Below are positions 6,971-14,300 of a stretch of DNA of 18,230 nucleotides, one piece after another. The stretch spans positions 1 through 18,230 of the forward strand of contig JAGVUJ010000193.1 in the NCBI GenBank assembly GCA_019136325.1. The letters run 5' to 3'. A program made the position numbers and the translations under genes. The first letter of the stretch is position 1. The number at the start of each line of letters is the position of its first letter. The stretch comes from Deltaproteobacteria bacterium. GTDB taxonomy: Bacteria > Desulfobacterota > Syntrophia > Syntrophales > Smithellaceae. The notes below the pieces were generated by a model. That model saw only the letters and a list, made by a program, of their open reading frames with translations. It ran no database searches and had not been told where the DNA came from.

Positions 6971-8160
6971 ATCAAACACTGCCTGACAAAAATGGGCATT
7001 TCGGCGTTTTCGGCGGACGTTACGCCGCTGAGACACTGATGCCCGCTTTACTCGAACTGGAAAAAGCGTATGAAGCTGTCCGGAAAGATAAAATATTTAA
7101 AAAGGAGTTTGAAGGGTATCAGCGGGAATATTCCGGCCGCCCGACGCCTCTTTATTACGCCCGTCGCATGACCGAAGCTTTGCGTGGAGCAAAAATTTAT
7201 CTGAAACGCGAAGATCTGAATCACACCGGCTCCCATAAAATAAACAACACGCTGGGGCAGGCGCTGCTGGCGCGCCGGATGGGCAAGAAAAAAGTTATCG
7301 CCGAAACCGGCGCGGGACAGCACGGCGTCGCCACGGCCACGGTCGCCGCACTCTTCGGCATGGAATGCAAAATATTCATGGGCGAGGAAGATATCCGCCG
7401 CCAGACCCCCAATGTGTTCAGGATGAAAATACTGGGTGCGGAGGTCGTGCCGGTGAAAAGCGGTACGGCAACACTTAAGGACGCCATGAACGAAGCCATG
7501 CGTTACTGGGTGTCCTCTGTCCGCGATACTTTTTACATCATCGGCACCACGGCGGGACCTCATCCCTATCCGCGAATGGTGCGGGATTTTCAATCGGTCA
7601 TCGGTCGCGAAACAAAAAAGCAGATCATGAGACTGGAAGGCAGAAACCCCGATGTCATGATTGCCTGCGTGGGCGGCGGCAGCAACGCCATGGGAACATT
7701 CTATCCCTTCCGCAATGAAAAAAATATCGCCATGTACGGTGTGGAGGCGGCAGGTTTGGGGTTGCATACGTCCCAACACTCGGCCAGCATCAACGGCGGC
7801 AAGGTCGGCGTTCTGCACGGCAACAAGACATACCTTCTCCAAGATGAACACGGTCAGGTGCGTGATGCCTATTCCATTGCCGCAGGACTTGATTATCCCG
7901 GCGTGGGACCGGAACACGCCTATTTTCATGAAACGAATACAGTCAAGTACGTCACCGTAACAGACCGGGAAGCCGTCAAAGCATTTTCATTTTTATCACT
8001 GCAGGAGGGCATTATTCCCGCGCTGGAAAGCGCCCATGCGATTGCCTGCGCGATGAAGATGGCACCGAAAATGGCTAAAAATAAGATCATTATAGTATGT
8101 CTGTCGGGACGAGGGGACAAGGACGCCCAGACGATTATTGAAAAAGGAGTTATCCGCTGA
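6967..8160 (+). CDS. trpB: Tryptophan synthase beta subunit
   Basis: This PLP enzyme of 397 residues condenses indole with serine in the alpha2-beta2 complex. The opening [22 protein letters not shown] is typical of TrpB1, the type that partners TrpA. The PLP lysine is Lys91 in [11 protein letters not shown], the catalytic Glu is Glu113 in AETGAGQHG, and the phosphate-binding [10 protein letters not shown] and the late CLSGRGDKD are intact. It starts within the trpF stop (ATGA) and its own TGA shares a base with the trpA ATG (TGATG), so alpha and beta translation is coupled. Confidence 0.97.
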   Translation: MNQTLPDKNGHFGVFGGRYAAETLMPALLELEKAYEAVRKDKIFKKEFEGYQREYSGRPTPLYYARRMTEALRGAKIYLKREDLNHTGSHKINNTLGQALLARRMGKKKVIAETGAGQHGVATATVAALFGMECKIFMGEEDIRRQTPNVFRMKILGAEVVPVKSGTATLKDAMNEAMRYWVSSVRDTFYIIGTTAGPHPYPRMVRDFQSVIGRETKKQIMRLEGRNPDVMIACVGGGSNAMGTFYPFRNEKNIAMYGVEAAGLGLHTSQHSASINGGKVGVLHGNKTYLLQDEHGQVRDAYSIAAGLDYPGVGPEHAYFHETNTVKYVTVTDREAVKAFSFLSLQEGIIPALESAHAIACAMKMAPKMAKNKIIIVCLSGRGDKDAQTIIEKGVIR

Positions 8161-8954
8161 TGAAACGCATAGAAGAAAAATTTGAAGCGTTGCGCGCTAA
8201 AAAAGAAAAGGCGCTGATTGTTTATTTAACGGCGGGCGATCCGTCGCTGAGTGTTACCAAAAAAATAATTTTTGCCCTGGAAAAAGCAGGAGCAGATATT
8301 CTGGAAATCGGCGTTCCCTTCTCCGACCCCACCGCCGACGGACCGGTTATTCAGACCGCGTCCCAACGCGCTCTGAAAGCCGGAACTACGTTACAGGGCG
8401 TGCTGGATCTGGTTACTGAGGTCCGTAAGATATCCGAAATTCCCATAGTGCTCTTTGGTTATTTTAATCCCATTTTTGCCTATGGTGTCAAAGAATTCGC
8501 CTATGCCGCTCGCAAGGCGGGCGTGGACGGTGTGCTGGCGGTTGATCTGCCTTATGAAGAAGCGAGGGAGCTTCGAGATTATACGGACGCGGCCGGTATA
8601 GACTTTATTTCGCTTGTCGCCCCCACAACCAACAGCGCAAGATTAAAAAAAATGACGGCCGGCGCGACAGGTTTTCTCTATTATATTTCCATCACGGGCG
8701 TAACCGGCACCGCCGTTCCCAAAGTTGAAAACATAAAAATTGATGTGGCGAAAATCCGCACAATAACCGATCTGCCGATAGCAGTCGGTTTTGGCATATC
8801 AACACCTCGGCAGGCGCGTGAAATCGGACGTTTTGCCGACGGCATAGTGATCGGCAGCGCGGTTGTGCGCATGATCGACGAAAACAAAGACCATCGCGAA
8901 TTGCCGAAAATAGTTTCCGATTATATCCGCAATATTAAAAAAGAGTTGCGCTGA
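8160..8954 (+). CDS. trpA: Tryptophan synthase alpha subunit
   Basis: The alpha subunit (264 residues) cleaves indole-3-glycerol phosphate and channels indole to TrpB. Both catalytic acids are present, Glu49 in ILEIGVPFSDP and Asp60 in PTADGPVIQ, followed by PIVLFGYFNPIFAYG, VDLPYEEA, YYISITGVTGT and the phosphate-binding VGFGIS and GIVIGSAVV. It is the last trp gene. The convergent hgcB ends only 17 bases beyond its stop, and no hairpin with a T-run is visible between them. Confidence 0.97.
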   Translation: MKRIEEKFEALRAKKEKALIVYLTAGDPSLSVTKKIIFALEKAGADILEIGVPFSDPTADGPVIQTASQRALKAGTTLQGVLDLVTEVRKISEIPIVLFGYFNPIFAYGVKEFAYAARKAGVDGVLAVDLPYEEARELRDYTDAAGIDFISLVAPTTNSARLKKMTAGATGFLYYISITGVTGTAVPKVENIKIDVAKIRTITDLPIAVGFGISTPRQAREIGRFADGIVIGSAVVRMIDENKDHRELPKIVSDYIRNIKKELR

Positions 8955-8971
8955 CACCAAAGAACGACCCC

Positions 8972-9376
8972 TTAACAGCAGCAGCCTTTATCGTCGGTTT
9001 TTTTGCCGGCCGTGTCAACGGGTCCGCAACAGCACTCTCCTTCTTTGCCCAGCATCGAATTGATCACCGCCGCGGCACAACCGACGCCGGAATCCACGGC
9101 AATCGCGCTAGCCGGACAATTTCGGCTGCAGGCGCCGCATTCCATGCAGGCGTCGCGATTTTGTATTATAACATGCCGGCCCCGCCGTAGAACACTGCCG
9201 GCCTTCGCCGAAAGATCAGCGCTTTCTGCAAACGGCGAGATATCTGTACAAGGAACGCCACCCTTCATCCTGAATACATCATGCGGACAAACATCAAGAC
9301 ACATGCCGCAACCGGTACATTTCGTTTCGTCCAGTTCCAGCGTGACAACATTTTTCAAGTAAACAGGATTTTTCAT
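8972..9376 (-). CDS. hgcB: Mercury methylation ferredoxin HgcB, with insertion and extended Cys-rich tail
   Basis: HgcB is a two-[4Fe-4S] ferredoxin that works with HgcA in mercury methylation. Cluster motifs are CTGCGMCLDVCP (Cys20, 23, 26, 30) and CMECGACSRNCP (Cys77, 80, 83, 87), followed by SGVGCAA with the conserved single Cys100. Family members I know are about 95 residues and end in a vicinal cysteine pair. This one has 134 residues, with roughly 25-30 extra residues between the two motifs (about 37-70) and a longer tail carrying CCC at 115-117 and a terminal CCC at 132-134. The ATG at 9376 lies 11 bases after the hgcA stop with only a weak AGGG before it. A start at 9415 would overlap hgcA and is less like the family, whose proteins begin near this KNVVTLELD. 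Confidence 0.93.
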   Translation of the reverse strand: MKNPVYLKNVVTLELDETKCTGCGMCLDVCPHDVFRMKGGVPCTDISPFAESADLSAKAGSVLRRGRHVIIQNRDACMECGACSRNCPASAIAVDSGVGCAAAVINSMLGKEGECCCGPVDTAGKKTDDKGCCC

Positions 9377-9387
9377 TTTATTCGACC

Positions 9388-10524
9388 CTAGTACATCAAT
9401 ATAGCGCCCAGCCACAGAAAAATGCCCACGGCAAAGCAGGTGATCTCCAGCGGAAGGGCCCAGCGCATTTCTTTTTTAACTCCCGACAACGACGTATAAG
9501 TGGAACAGCCGGTGAAATTCATTGCCAGATAACCCGATACGGCGGGAACAATCAATAACCACGCTGCGGCTTCTATCCTTCCGGACCATGCCGACAAATT
9601 CATGTCGCGCAAATAAAGAAGCAGCAGGGCAACGACAATACCTATCGAAAAACCTTTGACGGTAAAAGCGCGCCCCGGAAGATACGGCAGCAGCAGTGGA
9701 TTCAGCACGGCACCGCCGATAACAGCGCCGGTCAAAGCCAAGATGGCAAAAAAGCCGACGCCGGCTGCGTTGGCCCGATAACCTGCCGGACCGCCGAGAA
9801 TGCTTATCGTAAGAAACGCAACGGCCAGGATCAGCAAGGGCTGTATCGCTGAGAAAAGCTCAATGGGAATGAGTACCGCCCTTTCTTTGAGAGGGAAACG
9901 CATCTTCCGCATGGCCGGAGTTGCTTTCCAGCCGGCGTCGAGATACGCCGGCAAATCTTCGGCGCGGATCGGACCATAATGAACATGAAATCCCGACTTT
10001 TGTTTAACCTTATGAGCGGCCACTCCCGGCGCGGCCAATTGAGGCAAAATTAATTTTCTATGGCTGACAACGTTTCTCAGGCCGCTGGATTCTATTCTTT
10101 CGACGAGTTCATCGGTACCGAAAGTTCCCTTGCCCGCCGCACACCAGACATTAATGCCTTTTGTATCCAGCACCAGAATCCAGGACGGGCGTCCTTGAAG
10201 CGCCCGCCTCAAATAATCAAAACTCATCTTGTAGTTGGCGGAAACAAAAACAGGCGAATGATTATCCGGATGATCCAGCGCGTAAAGACCGGGATCAATT
10301 TTATAATCCATTCGGAAAGCGCTCAAGCGCGCCCTGATGGTTCCCCAGTAATCCTGCCGTGTAAGTTCCGCCGATACCTGCGGCAACCGGCCCGCTGGCG
10401 TATCAGCATAGCCGTTGACAAATGACTGATTCAAACCGGGCACATTATTTTCATACTCTGCCGTCGACATGCCGGAACAGCAGGTTGTCTGATTTTGAAT
10501 GACCGGAAGTTCAAATTTATCCAT
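9388..10524 (-). CDS. hgcA: Mercury methylation corrinoid protein HgcA
   Basis: HgcA is a membrane corrinoid protein that transfers a methyl group to Hg(II). The soluble N-terminal corrinoid domain contains the signature cap helix NVWCAAGK (residues 125-132), with Cys128 as the cobalt-ligating cysteine, within LDTKGINVWCAAGKGTFGT. About five C-terminal hydrophobic segments follow (roughly 220-245, 255-275, 290-305, 320-338 and 355-376). The 378-residue length suits the family, and hgcB follows directly. An N-terminal Cys pair (TTCCSG) is also present. A GTG four codons upstream (10536) is an alternative start; neither has a clear Shine-Dalgarno. The cap-helix motif distinguishes HgcA from the related CFeSP/AcsC-type corrinoid proteins. 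Confidence is high. Confidence 0.96.
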   Translation of the reverse strand: MDKFELPVIQNQTTCCSGMSTAEYENNVPGLNQSFVNGYADTPAGRLPQVSAELTRQDYWGTIRARLSAFRMDYKIDPGLYALDHPDNHSPVFVSANYKMSFDYLRRALQGRPSWILVLDTKGINVWCAAGKGTFGTDELVERIESSGLRNVVSHRKLILPQLAAPGVAAHKVKQKSGFHVHYGPIRAEDLPAYLDAGWKATPAMRKMRFPLKERAVLIPIELFSAIQPLLILAVAFLTISILGGPAGYRANAAGVGFFAILALTGAVIGGAVLNPLLLPYLPGRAFTVKGFSIGIVVALLLLYLRDMNLSAWSGRIEAAAWLLIVPAVSGYLAMNFTGCSTYTSLSGVKKEMRWALPLEITCFAVGIFLWLGAILMY

Positions 10525-10621
10525 GATAAAAGTCACGTTTCAAAAACATAGTGAGCTGATGCCTCTCAACTGAATTACCCGATTTGCGAAGCTATGCGAA
10601 ATATGCATCGTTCTTTATTTC

Positions 10622-11086
10622 TTAACAACATCCGTTGCCGTTGTTGGCTGATTTTTTCATCGACGAAATAAAAAGGTTAACCGATTCCAGCATAGCAGTT
10701 CTTTTCGGCACGGGCATTTTGCCCAACACCCTTTGGAAAAAATCGGCCAGACAGGCCAGAATCTTTTGATGGGTTTCATTGCCTTTTCCGGTCAACATCA
10801 GTTTGGCCGCCCGCGAATCATGAATCGCGGCTTCCCGCTTTAAAAGCCCTTTGGTAATCAACGGGTTCACCAGTCGTGTGGTCGTGCTTTTCTCGACGGC
10901 AAGAAACTGATGCAGGTCAGCCATATGCAGTTCTTTTTCCCTGGCCACCGCATCGAGAATCATAAACTGATGAAATGTGACGCCTTCACAAAACGCCTCA
11001 TCCCGGCAGCACGAGCGCATGACCTGCGCGAGTCCGCTTAACACGTTTATTAATTCTATGACGTTTTCATTGGCCGCTTTCGACAT
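10622..11086 (-). CDS. Cysteine-rich MarR-family transcriptional regulator upstream of hgcAB
   Basis: A 154-residue protein with a MarR winged helix: MADLHQFLAVEKSTTTRLVN (helix-turn-helix, about 55-75), then PLITKGLLKREAAIHDSRAAKLMLTGKG (wing). Unusually for the family it carries Cys26-Cys27, Cys33 (CCRDEAFC), Cys112 and a C-terminal Cys153-Cys154 after NNGNG. Paired and terminal cysteines suggest thiol, metal or redox sensing, possibly of mercury or arsenic, but this is inference. The ATG at 11086 is chosen because the upstream in-frame ATG (11101) lies inside a palindrome and -10 element. With 11086 the predicted transcript start falls on the start codon. hgcA follows after 97 bases on the same strand, so it may share this transcript. 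Confidence 0.88.
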   Translation of the reverse strand: MSKAANENVIELINVLSGLAQVMRSCCRDEAFCEGVTFHQFMILDAVAREKELHMADLHQFLAVEKSTTTRLVNPLITKGLLKREAAIHDSRAAKLMLTGKGNETHQKILACLADFFQRVLGKMPVPKRTAMLESVNLFISSMKKSANNGNGCC

Positions 11087-11087
11087 A

Positions 11088-11120
11088 GTTGTATAGTACA
11101 ACCATATCCGATTTTGTCAA
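11088..11120 (-). promoter_or_regulatory. Promoter and MarR-type operator of the regulator gene
   Basis: Read on the minus strand, TTGACA (11115-11120) is followed after 16 bases by TACTAT (11093-11098), a plausible sigma-70 pair. Over the -10 lies GTTGTA-TAG-TACAAC (11088-11102, plus-strand reading), a palindrome with six-base arms, the size and place of a MarR dimer site, suggesting autorepression. The predicted transcription start, about 11086, coincides with the ATG, which implies a leaderless message. Confidence 0.65.
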
Positions 11121-11589
11121 GAAGAATCTTCGCTGCACACACGAGCGGCAATGCGGCAAAGATTGAAGCCCACGCGGAACTCTCCCCCGAGCCTCACGGG
11201 ATTGCGGAGGACATGGAGACAATGCGGTTTTTGTATTACAAGGCCGGGCCAAGCGTAATACGCCACACTTAGCGAAAAGCTTAAGAAAAAAAGTGCTGAA
11301 CCTCACACAACTCATGGGAGATCTTTTGCTTATTTATTAGTAATTTAAAATTTAAGGGCGTCCCGCTCTCTTACGGGTTCTTGGGGATGAATCGCGACGA
11401 CGGCCGGTTGAAGTCCGTATTTCCGACCAGCATCATGATGCGCCGGTCTCGTCATACGGCGCATTGCGATTTCATAACAACCGGTGCCGTTTCATGCGTT
11501 GGAAAAAAAACGACTTGGTAAAATCCTAACGGTATAAATTACGATTTGAAAAGTCTCCGTTAATCAGATAAAAAGAATCAGGAGGAAAA
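11103..11589. other. Divergent intergenic region, no convincing gene
   Basis: This 487-base stretch separates the minus-strand regulator and the plus-strand MBL gene. At its left edge it includes the regulator's -35 element. A plus-strand frame at 11126-11272 encodes 48 codons ending in EDMETMRFLYYKAGPSVIRH that look coding-like, with no start or ribosome site; it may be a decayed gene end. An AT-rich tract (11330-11356) and TATAAA (11533-11538) could serve the MBL gene, but no well-spaced -35 was found. A hairpin lies at 11438-11464. Confidence 0.6.
11438..11464. repeat. Inverted repeat ATGCGCCG / CGGCGCAT
   Basis: ATGCGCCG (11438-11445) is exactly complementary to CGGCGCAT (11457-11464), with an 11-base loop. 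No T-run follows on either strand, so it is not a clear terminator. It lies about 125 bases before the MBL gene. Function unknown. Confidence 0.4.
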
Positions 11590-12330
11590 ATGAAAATTAC
11601 GTTTCTGGGAACCACCGGCTGGTATGATACCGATTGCGGCAACACGATTTGTACGCTGCTGGAAACAACAAAAGCGTACATTCTGCTGGATGCCGGAAAT
11701 GGTATTTATAAAGCGGGCAGCTATATAAAAAAAGATTTGCCGGTTTACCTGTTGCTCAGTCATTTCCACATAGATCATATTGAAGGCCTGCACACGCTGG
11801 CCAAATTCAATTTCCGGTCGCTTCAGATACTGGGGCAAAAAGGAACGGCATCAACCCTCCGGGCCTTCCTCGCTCCGAAGCATTCTCTGCCCATTGATAG
11901 ACTGCCTTATTCCTGCCAGGTAACCGATATTGCAGAAGGCTGGCATGACCATCCTTTTAAATTTCAGGCGCTGCCTCTTGTGCACGCCTCCAGATGTTTC
12001 GGGTACCGGCTGGAAATTGATGGCAGCGTTGTCAGTTATTGCACCGATACCGGTTACTGCAGGAACGCCGAAATCCTCTCCGCCAACGCCAACCTGCTTA
12101 TCTCGGAATGTGCGTTCCTCAGCGGACAGCAATCCGATTCCTGGCCGCACATGAATCCGCAGCTCGCCGCAAAGCTTGCCGTGCAATCGAAGGCCAAAAG
12201 GCTCGCCCTGACGCATTTTGATGCGGCGTTATATACAACAACGACAAAAAGAAAAAAAGCGCAAGACCATGCGCAAAAGATATTTCCCGACACTTTTTCC
12301 GCATACGACGGACTGCGTATGGTCATTTGA
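11590..12330 (+). CDS. MBL-fold metallohydrolase, RNase Z-like
   Basis: A 246-residue metallo-beta-lactamase-fold protein. The metal-binding signature HFHIDH (58-63) is complete. Candidate further ligands are His132 (LVHASRCFGYRLE), Asp153 (CTDTGY) and His209 (LTHF), the spacing seen in the RNase Z/ElaC-like branch, with ISECAF and HMNPQLAAKLA between. It lacks an obvious exosite insertion and is shorter than typical tRNA 3'-endonucleases, so the substrate is uncertain. Short branch members include phosphodiesterases and hydrolases of unknown role. AGGAGG (11580-11585) lies four bases before the ATG. It is not obviously linked to its neighbours. Confidence 0.88.
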   Translation: MKITFLGTTGWYDTDCGNTICTLLETTKAYILLDAGNGIYKAGSYIKKDLPVYLLLSHFHIDHIEGLHTLAKFNFRSLQILGQKGTASTLRAFLAPKHSLPIDRLPYSCQVTDIAEGWHDHPFKFQALPLVHASRCFGYRLEIDGSVVSYCTDTGYCRNAEILSANANLLISECAFLSGQQSDSWPHMNPQLAAKLAVQSKAKRLALTHFDAALYTTTTKRKKAQDHAQKIFPDTFSAYDGLRMVI

Positions 12331-12374
12331 CCTGAGACGCGGACGTATTCAAAAACCAAGAGGGAAACAACCGG

Positions 12375-12911
12375 CTAAACATTTTCCATTTCTTTTGTGA
12401 CAATGGCATTCAGTTGTTCCATGGATTCGTCCATCGTGCCCGTGTTTAAAATATAGGCATCGGCCAGTGCAATAGGAATGGCCGTGCCGTATGCAATTTC
12501 GCGTTGATCCCGTTCATTAAAATCCAAAGGAGAATCATCATCTCTTCCCCTGGAACAAACACGCTCCAGCCGTAGGCTTTTCGGCGTCATGACGGCAACA
12601 ACTACGCCTTCAGCCTTTTCGCGAATGAGTTCTATTTCCTGCCACGACCGCATACCCTCCAGAAAACCTGTCTCGGCTCCGGATTTTAGAATCTCATCCA
12701 ACGCGAGTCTGGTCACGCCCAAACCGTCTTCTCCCCTCAAATCATCGGACACCTCGGACGTTGTGACAGGATCCACCTCCAGTCCGCGCATTTTAACCTC
12801 CGCCCGGACAATATCACCCGTGGAATAATAGACCATGTCCCGGGACCCCGCATAAATCCTGGCGATATTTTTTCCCGCCGCCGGCATGCCGACAATGATG
12901 AATATTTTCAT
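12375..12911 (-). CDS. UPF0200-like P-loop nucleotide kinase with altered Walker A
   Basis: A 178-residue protein resembling the UPF0200 (dephospho-CoA/adenylate kinase-like) family, best known from archaea. It has the N-terminal loop IIVGMPAAGKN (Walker A, residues 8-15), STGDIVRAEVKMRGLEVD, a GFLEGMRSWQEIELI block, VAVMTPKSLRLERVCSRGRDDD, FNERDQREIAYGTAIPIALADAYILNTG and a helical tail. The usual Ser/Thr after the P-loop lysine is Asn15. GGGGG (within AAGGGGGAC) just before the ATG is a good ribosome site. It converges on the MBL gene with a 44-base gap. The phosphoryl acceptor cannot be stated. Confidence 0.72.
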   Translation of the reverse strand: MKIFIIVGMPAAGKNIARIYAGSRDMVYYSTGDIVRAEVKMRGLEVDPVTTSEVSDDLRGEDGLGVTRLALDEILKSGAETGFLEGMRSWQEIELIREKAEGVVVAVMTPKSLRLERVCSRGRDDDSPLDFNERDQREIAYGTAIPIALADAYILNTGTMDESMEQLNAIVTKEMENV

Positions 12912-12960
12912 TTGTCCCCCTTAAAACAAATTATTATTCATTGCATTCCAACTCAGCGCA

Positions 12961-12980
12961 GACATTGCAGGCGCAATGTC
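12961..12980. repeat. Short perfect hairpin GACATTGC-aggc-GCAATGTC
   Basis: Eight perfect pairs enclose a four-base loop in the 150-base gap between the adaptor gene and the kinase gene, both on the minus strand. No T-run follows on the minus strand, so at most it is a weak, non-canonical terminator for the export operon or a regulatory site for the kinase gene. The remainder of the gap shows nothing recognisable. Confidence 0.5.
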
Positions 12981-13061
12981 TTAACATCGGTGGGTTGAGT
13001 ATCCCCGGAATGTGTTTAATTCATTTTACGATAAGATACCCTTTTATGCAAGCATCAGCGT

Positions 13062-14267
13062 TTAGTGTTGTGATTTTCTCTGTGTTAGTTTGGTTCCTTC
13101 GCTGATGGTGTCGTCGGGGTAGGCTATCACTTTTTCTTTTTCTTTCAAACCGGAAACGACCTGCGCCGCCAATCCGTTTCTCTGGCCGATTGTAAGAAGG
13201 CGTTTTCGCGCACGGCCATTCTCTGCTACAAACACCGCCCACTCCCGGCCCGATCGGAAAAGAGCGCTGGCCGGAATCTGCAGAATGTTTTCGTCTTCCC
13301 AGATGACAAAGTGCGCTTCCATGCGAAAACCGTCACCTAGGACAGCCCATTGATTGCGGGGTGATGTAATATCCGCCAGCACAAGAACCCGCTGCTCTTC
13401 AACACCCAGACTGGATATTTTTGTAAATCCCGCCGGCTCGATCAGACGCACGGTGCCGTTGAGCGGCTCGTCATTGCCCCAGCGCTTGAAGAGCACGGCC
13501 GTTCCCTTTTTAATTTTGACGGCATCGGACGAGAGAACTTCCACCAGGACTTCAATATTTCCGGGATCGCCGATATCCATCAGCGGCTCTCCCATATTAA
13601 CGGCGCCTTCACTTTCGTGGTAAACTCGAAAAACGGCGCCGTTTACCGGCGACGTCACGGCCACAATATTGCCGTTGCCTTTCACGGATGAAAAATTGCG
13701 CAGCACGATTTTGGCCCGTTCCAGTTCGGAGAGAGCGACGCTTACCTCCGCCGCAGCCGAAAGCTGGAAGGCCCGAGCTTTCTGCGCCTCGGAATTTATC
13801 TGATCGAATTGATCTTTCGATATGGACCCTTTATCGTAAAGGGCTTTTAATCGCGCCTGCCTTTGCTCAAGGTAAACAACGTCAGACGTGGTCGCCTTCT
13901 CTCTTTCTATCGCTGCTTTAAGCGCGGCATCGGCAGATGCAACCGCAGCTTCCGCCGTTGCGCGGGTGCGGGGATCCAGAGCCTGTGACTGAAGCGGTTC
14001 CAGGGCGGCGACAACCTGGCCTTTGTTTACAGCGTCTCCCACCTTGGCGGCGATGCGCCGCAGATATCCGGCTGTAGGGGCGGAGATGGTAAACCGATCC
14101 TTCAGGCGGGTGCGTCCTTCTTCTTCAATGGTAACCTGAAGAGGTCCGCGGACAACGGCAACCAGATCAACGTCCCGGGTTTTGGGAAGAAAACCGTAAA
14201 TAAGCAACCCGACGACGATGAGAACAATGCTGATTATAAATACCCGTCTGCGCAAGGCATGATTCAT
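13062..14267 (-). CDS. Periplasmic adaptor (HlyD/MacA-like membrane fusion protein)
   Basis: A 401-residue adaptor that should link the ABC pump to the outer membrane. A membrane anchor (about 9-27) is followed by an N-terminal beta/lipoyl half-motif (ISAPTAGYLRRIAAKVGDAVNKGQVVAALEP, about 62-92), a long alpha-helical hairpin (about 100-195), the second lipoyl half (VTSPVNGAVFRVYHESEGAVNMGEPLMDIGD), a beta-barrel domain, and a membrane-proximal part with IPASALFRSGREWAVFV. GGAG lies about nine bases before the ATG. It follows the permease by 33 bases and is the last gene of the module. The substrate of such pumps cannot be deduced from the adaptor. Confidence 0.9.
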   Translation of the reverse strand: MNHALRRRVFIISIVLIVVGLLIYGFLPKTRDVDLVAVVRGPLQVTIEEEGRTRLKDRFTISAPTAGYLRRIAAKVGDAVNKGQVVAALEPLQSQALDPRTRATAEAAVASADAALKAAIEREKATTSDVVYLEQRQARLKALYDKGSISKDQFDQINSEAQKARAFQLSAAAEVSVALSELERAKIVLRNFSSVKGNGNIVAVTSPVNGAVFRVYHESEGAVNMGEPLMDIGDPGNIEVLVEVLSSDAVKIKKGTAVLFKRWGNDEPLNGTVRLIEPAGFTKISSLGVEEQRVLVLADITSPRNQWAVLGDGFRMEAHFVIWEDENILQIPASALFRSGREWAVFVAENGRARKRLLTIGQRNGLAAQVVSGLKEKEKVIAYPDDTISEGTKLTQRKSQH

Positions 14268-14300
14268 TGGTTTTGTCTCCGGTTTCCAGTCTTTTTTATT

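Noticed and set aside
7048..7929. 293-codon minus-strand frame inside trpB
   Set aside because: It is antisense to intact trpB and its composition (His, Cys and Phe rich) is typical of a shadow frame.
9377..9415. Longer hgcB start adding 13 residues
   Set aside because: It overlaps the hgcA end and precedes the conserved KNVVTLELD opening. The extra residues do not look like the family.
10517..10549. Ten-codon frame MFLKRDFYHG with an upstream GAGAGG, overlapping the hgcA start
   Set aside because: Spacing of the purine run to the ATG is long (about 12 bases) and the peptide is tiny. It could couple translation to hgcA, but nothing else supports it.
11067..11315. 82-codon minus-strand frame upstream of the MarR gene
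   Set aside because: It runs through the MarR promoter and operator, with no ribosome site or protein-like features.
11387..11521. 44-codon plus-strand frame before the MBL gene
   Set aside because: It has a GGGG immediately before the ATG but no spacing, and the product is not recognisable and lacks supporting context.
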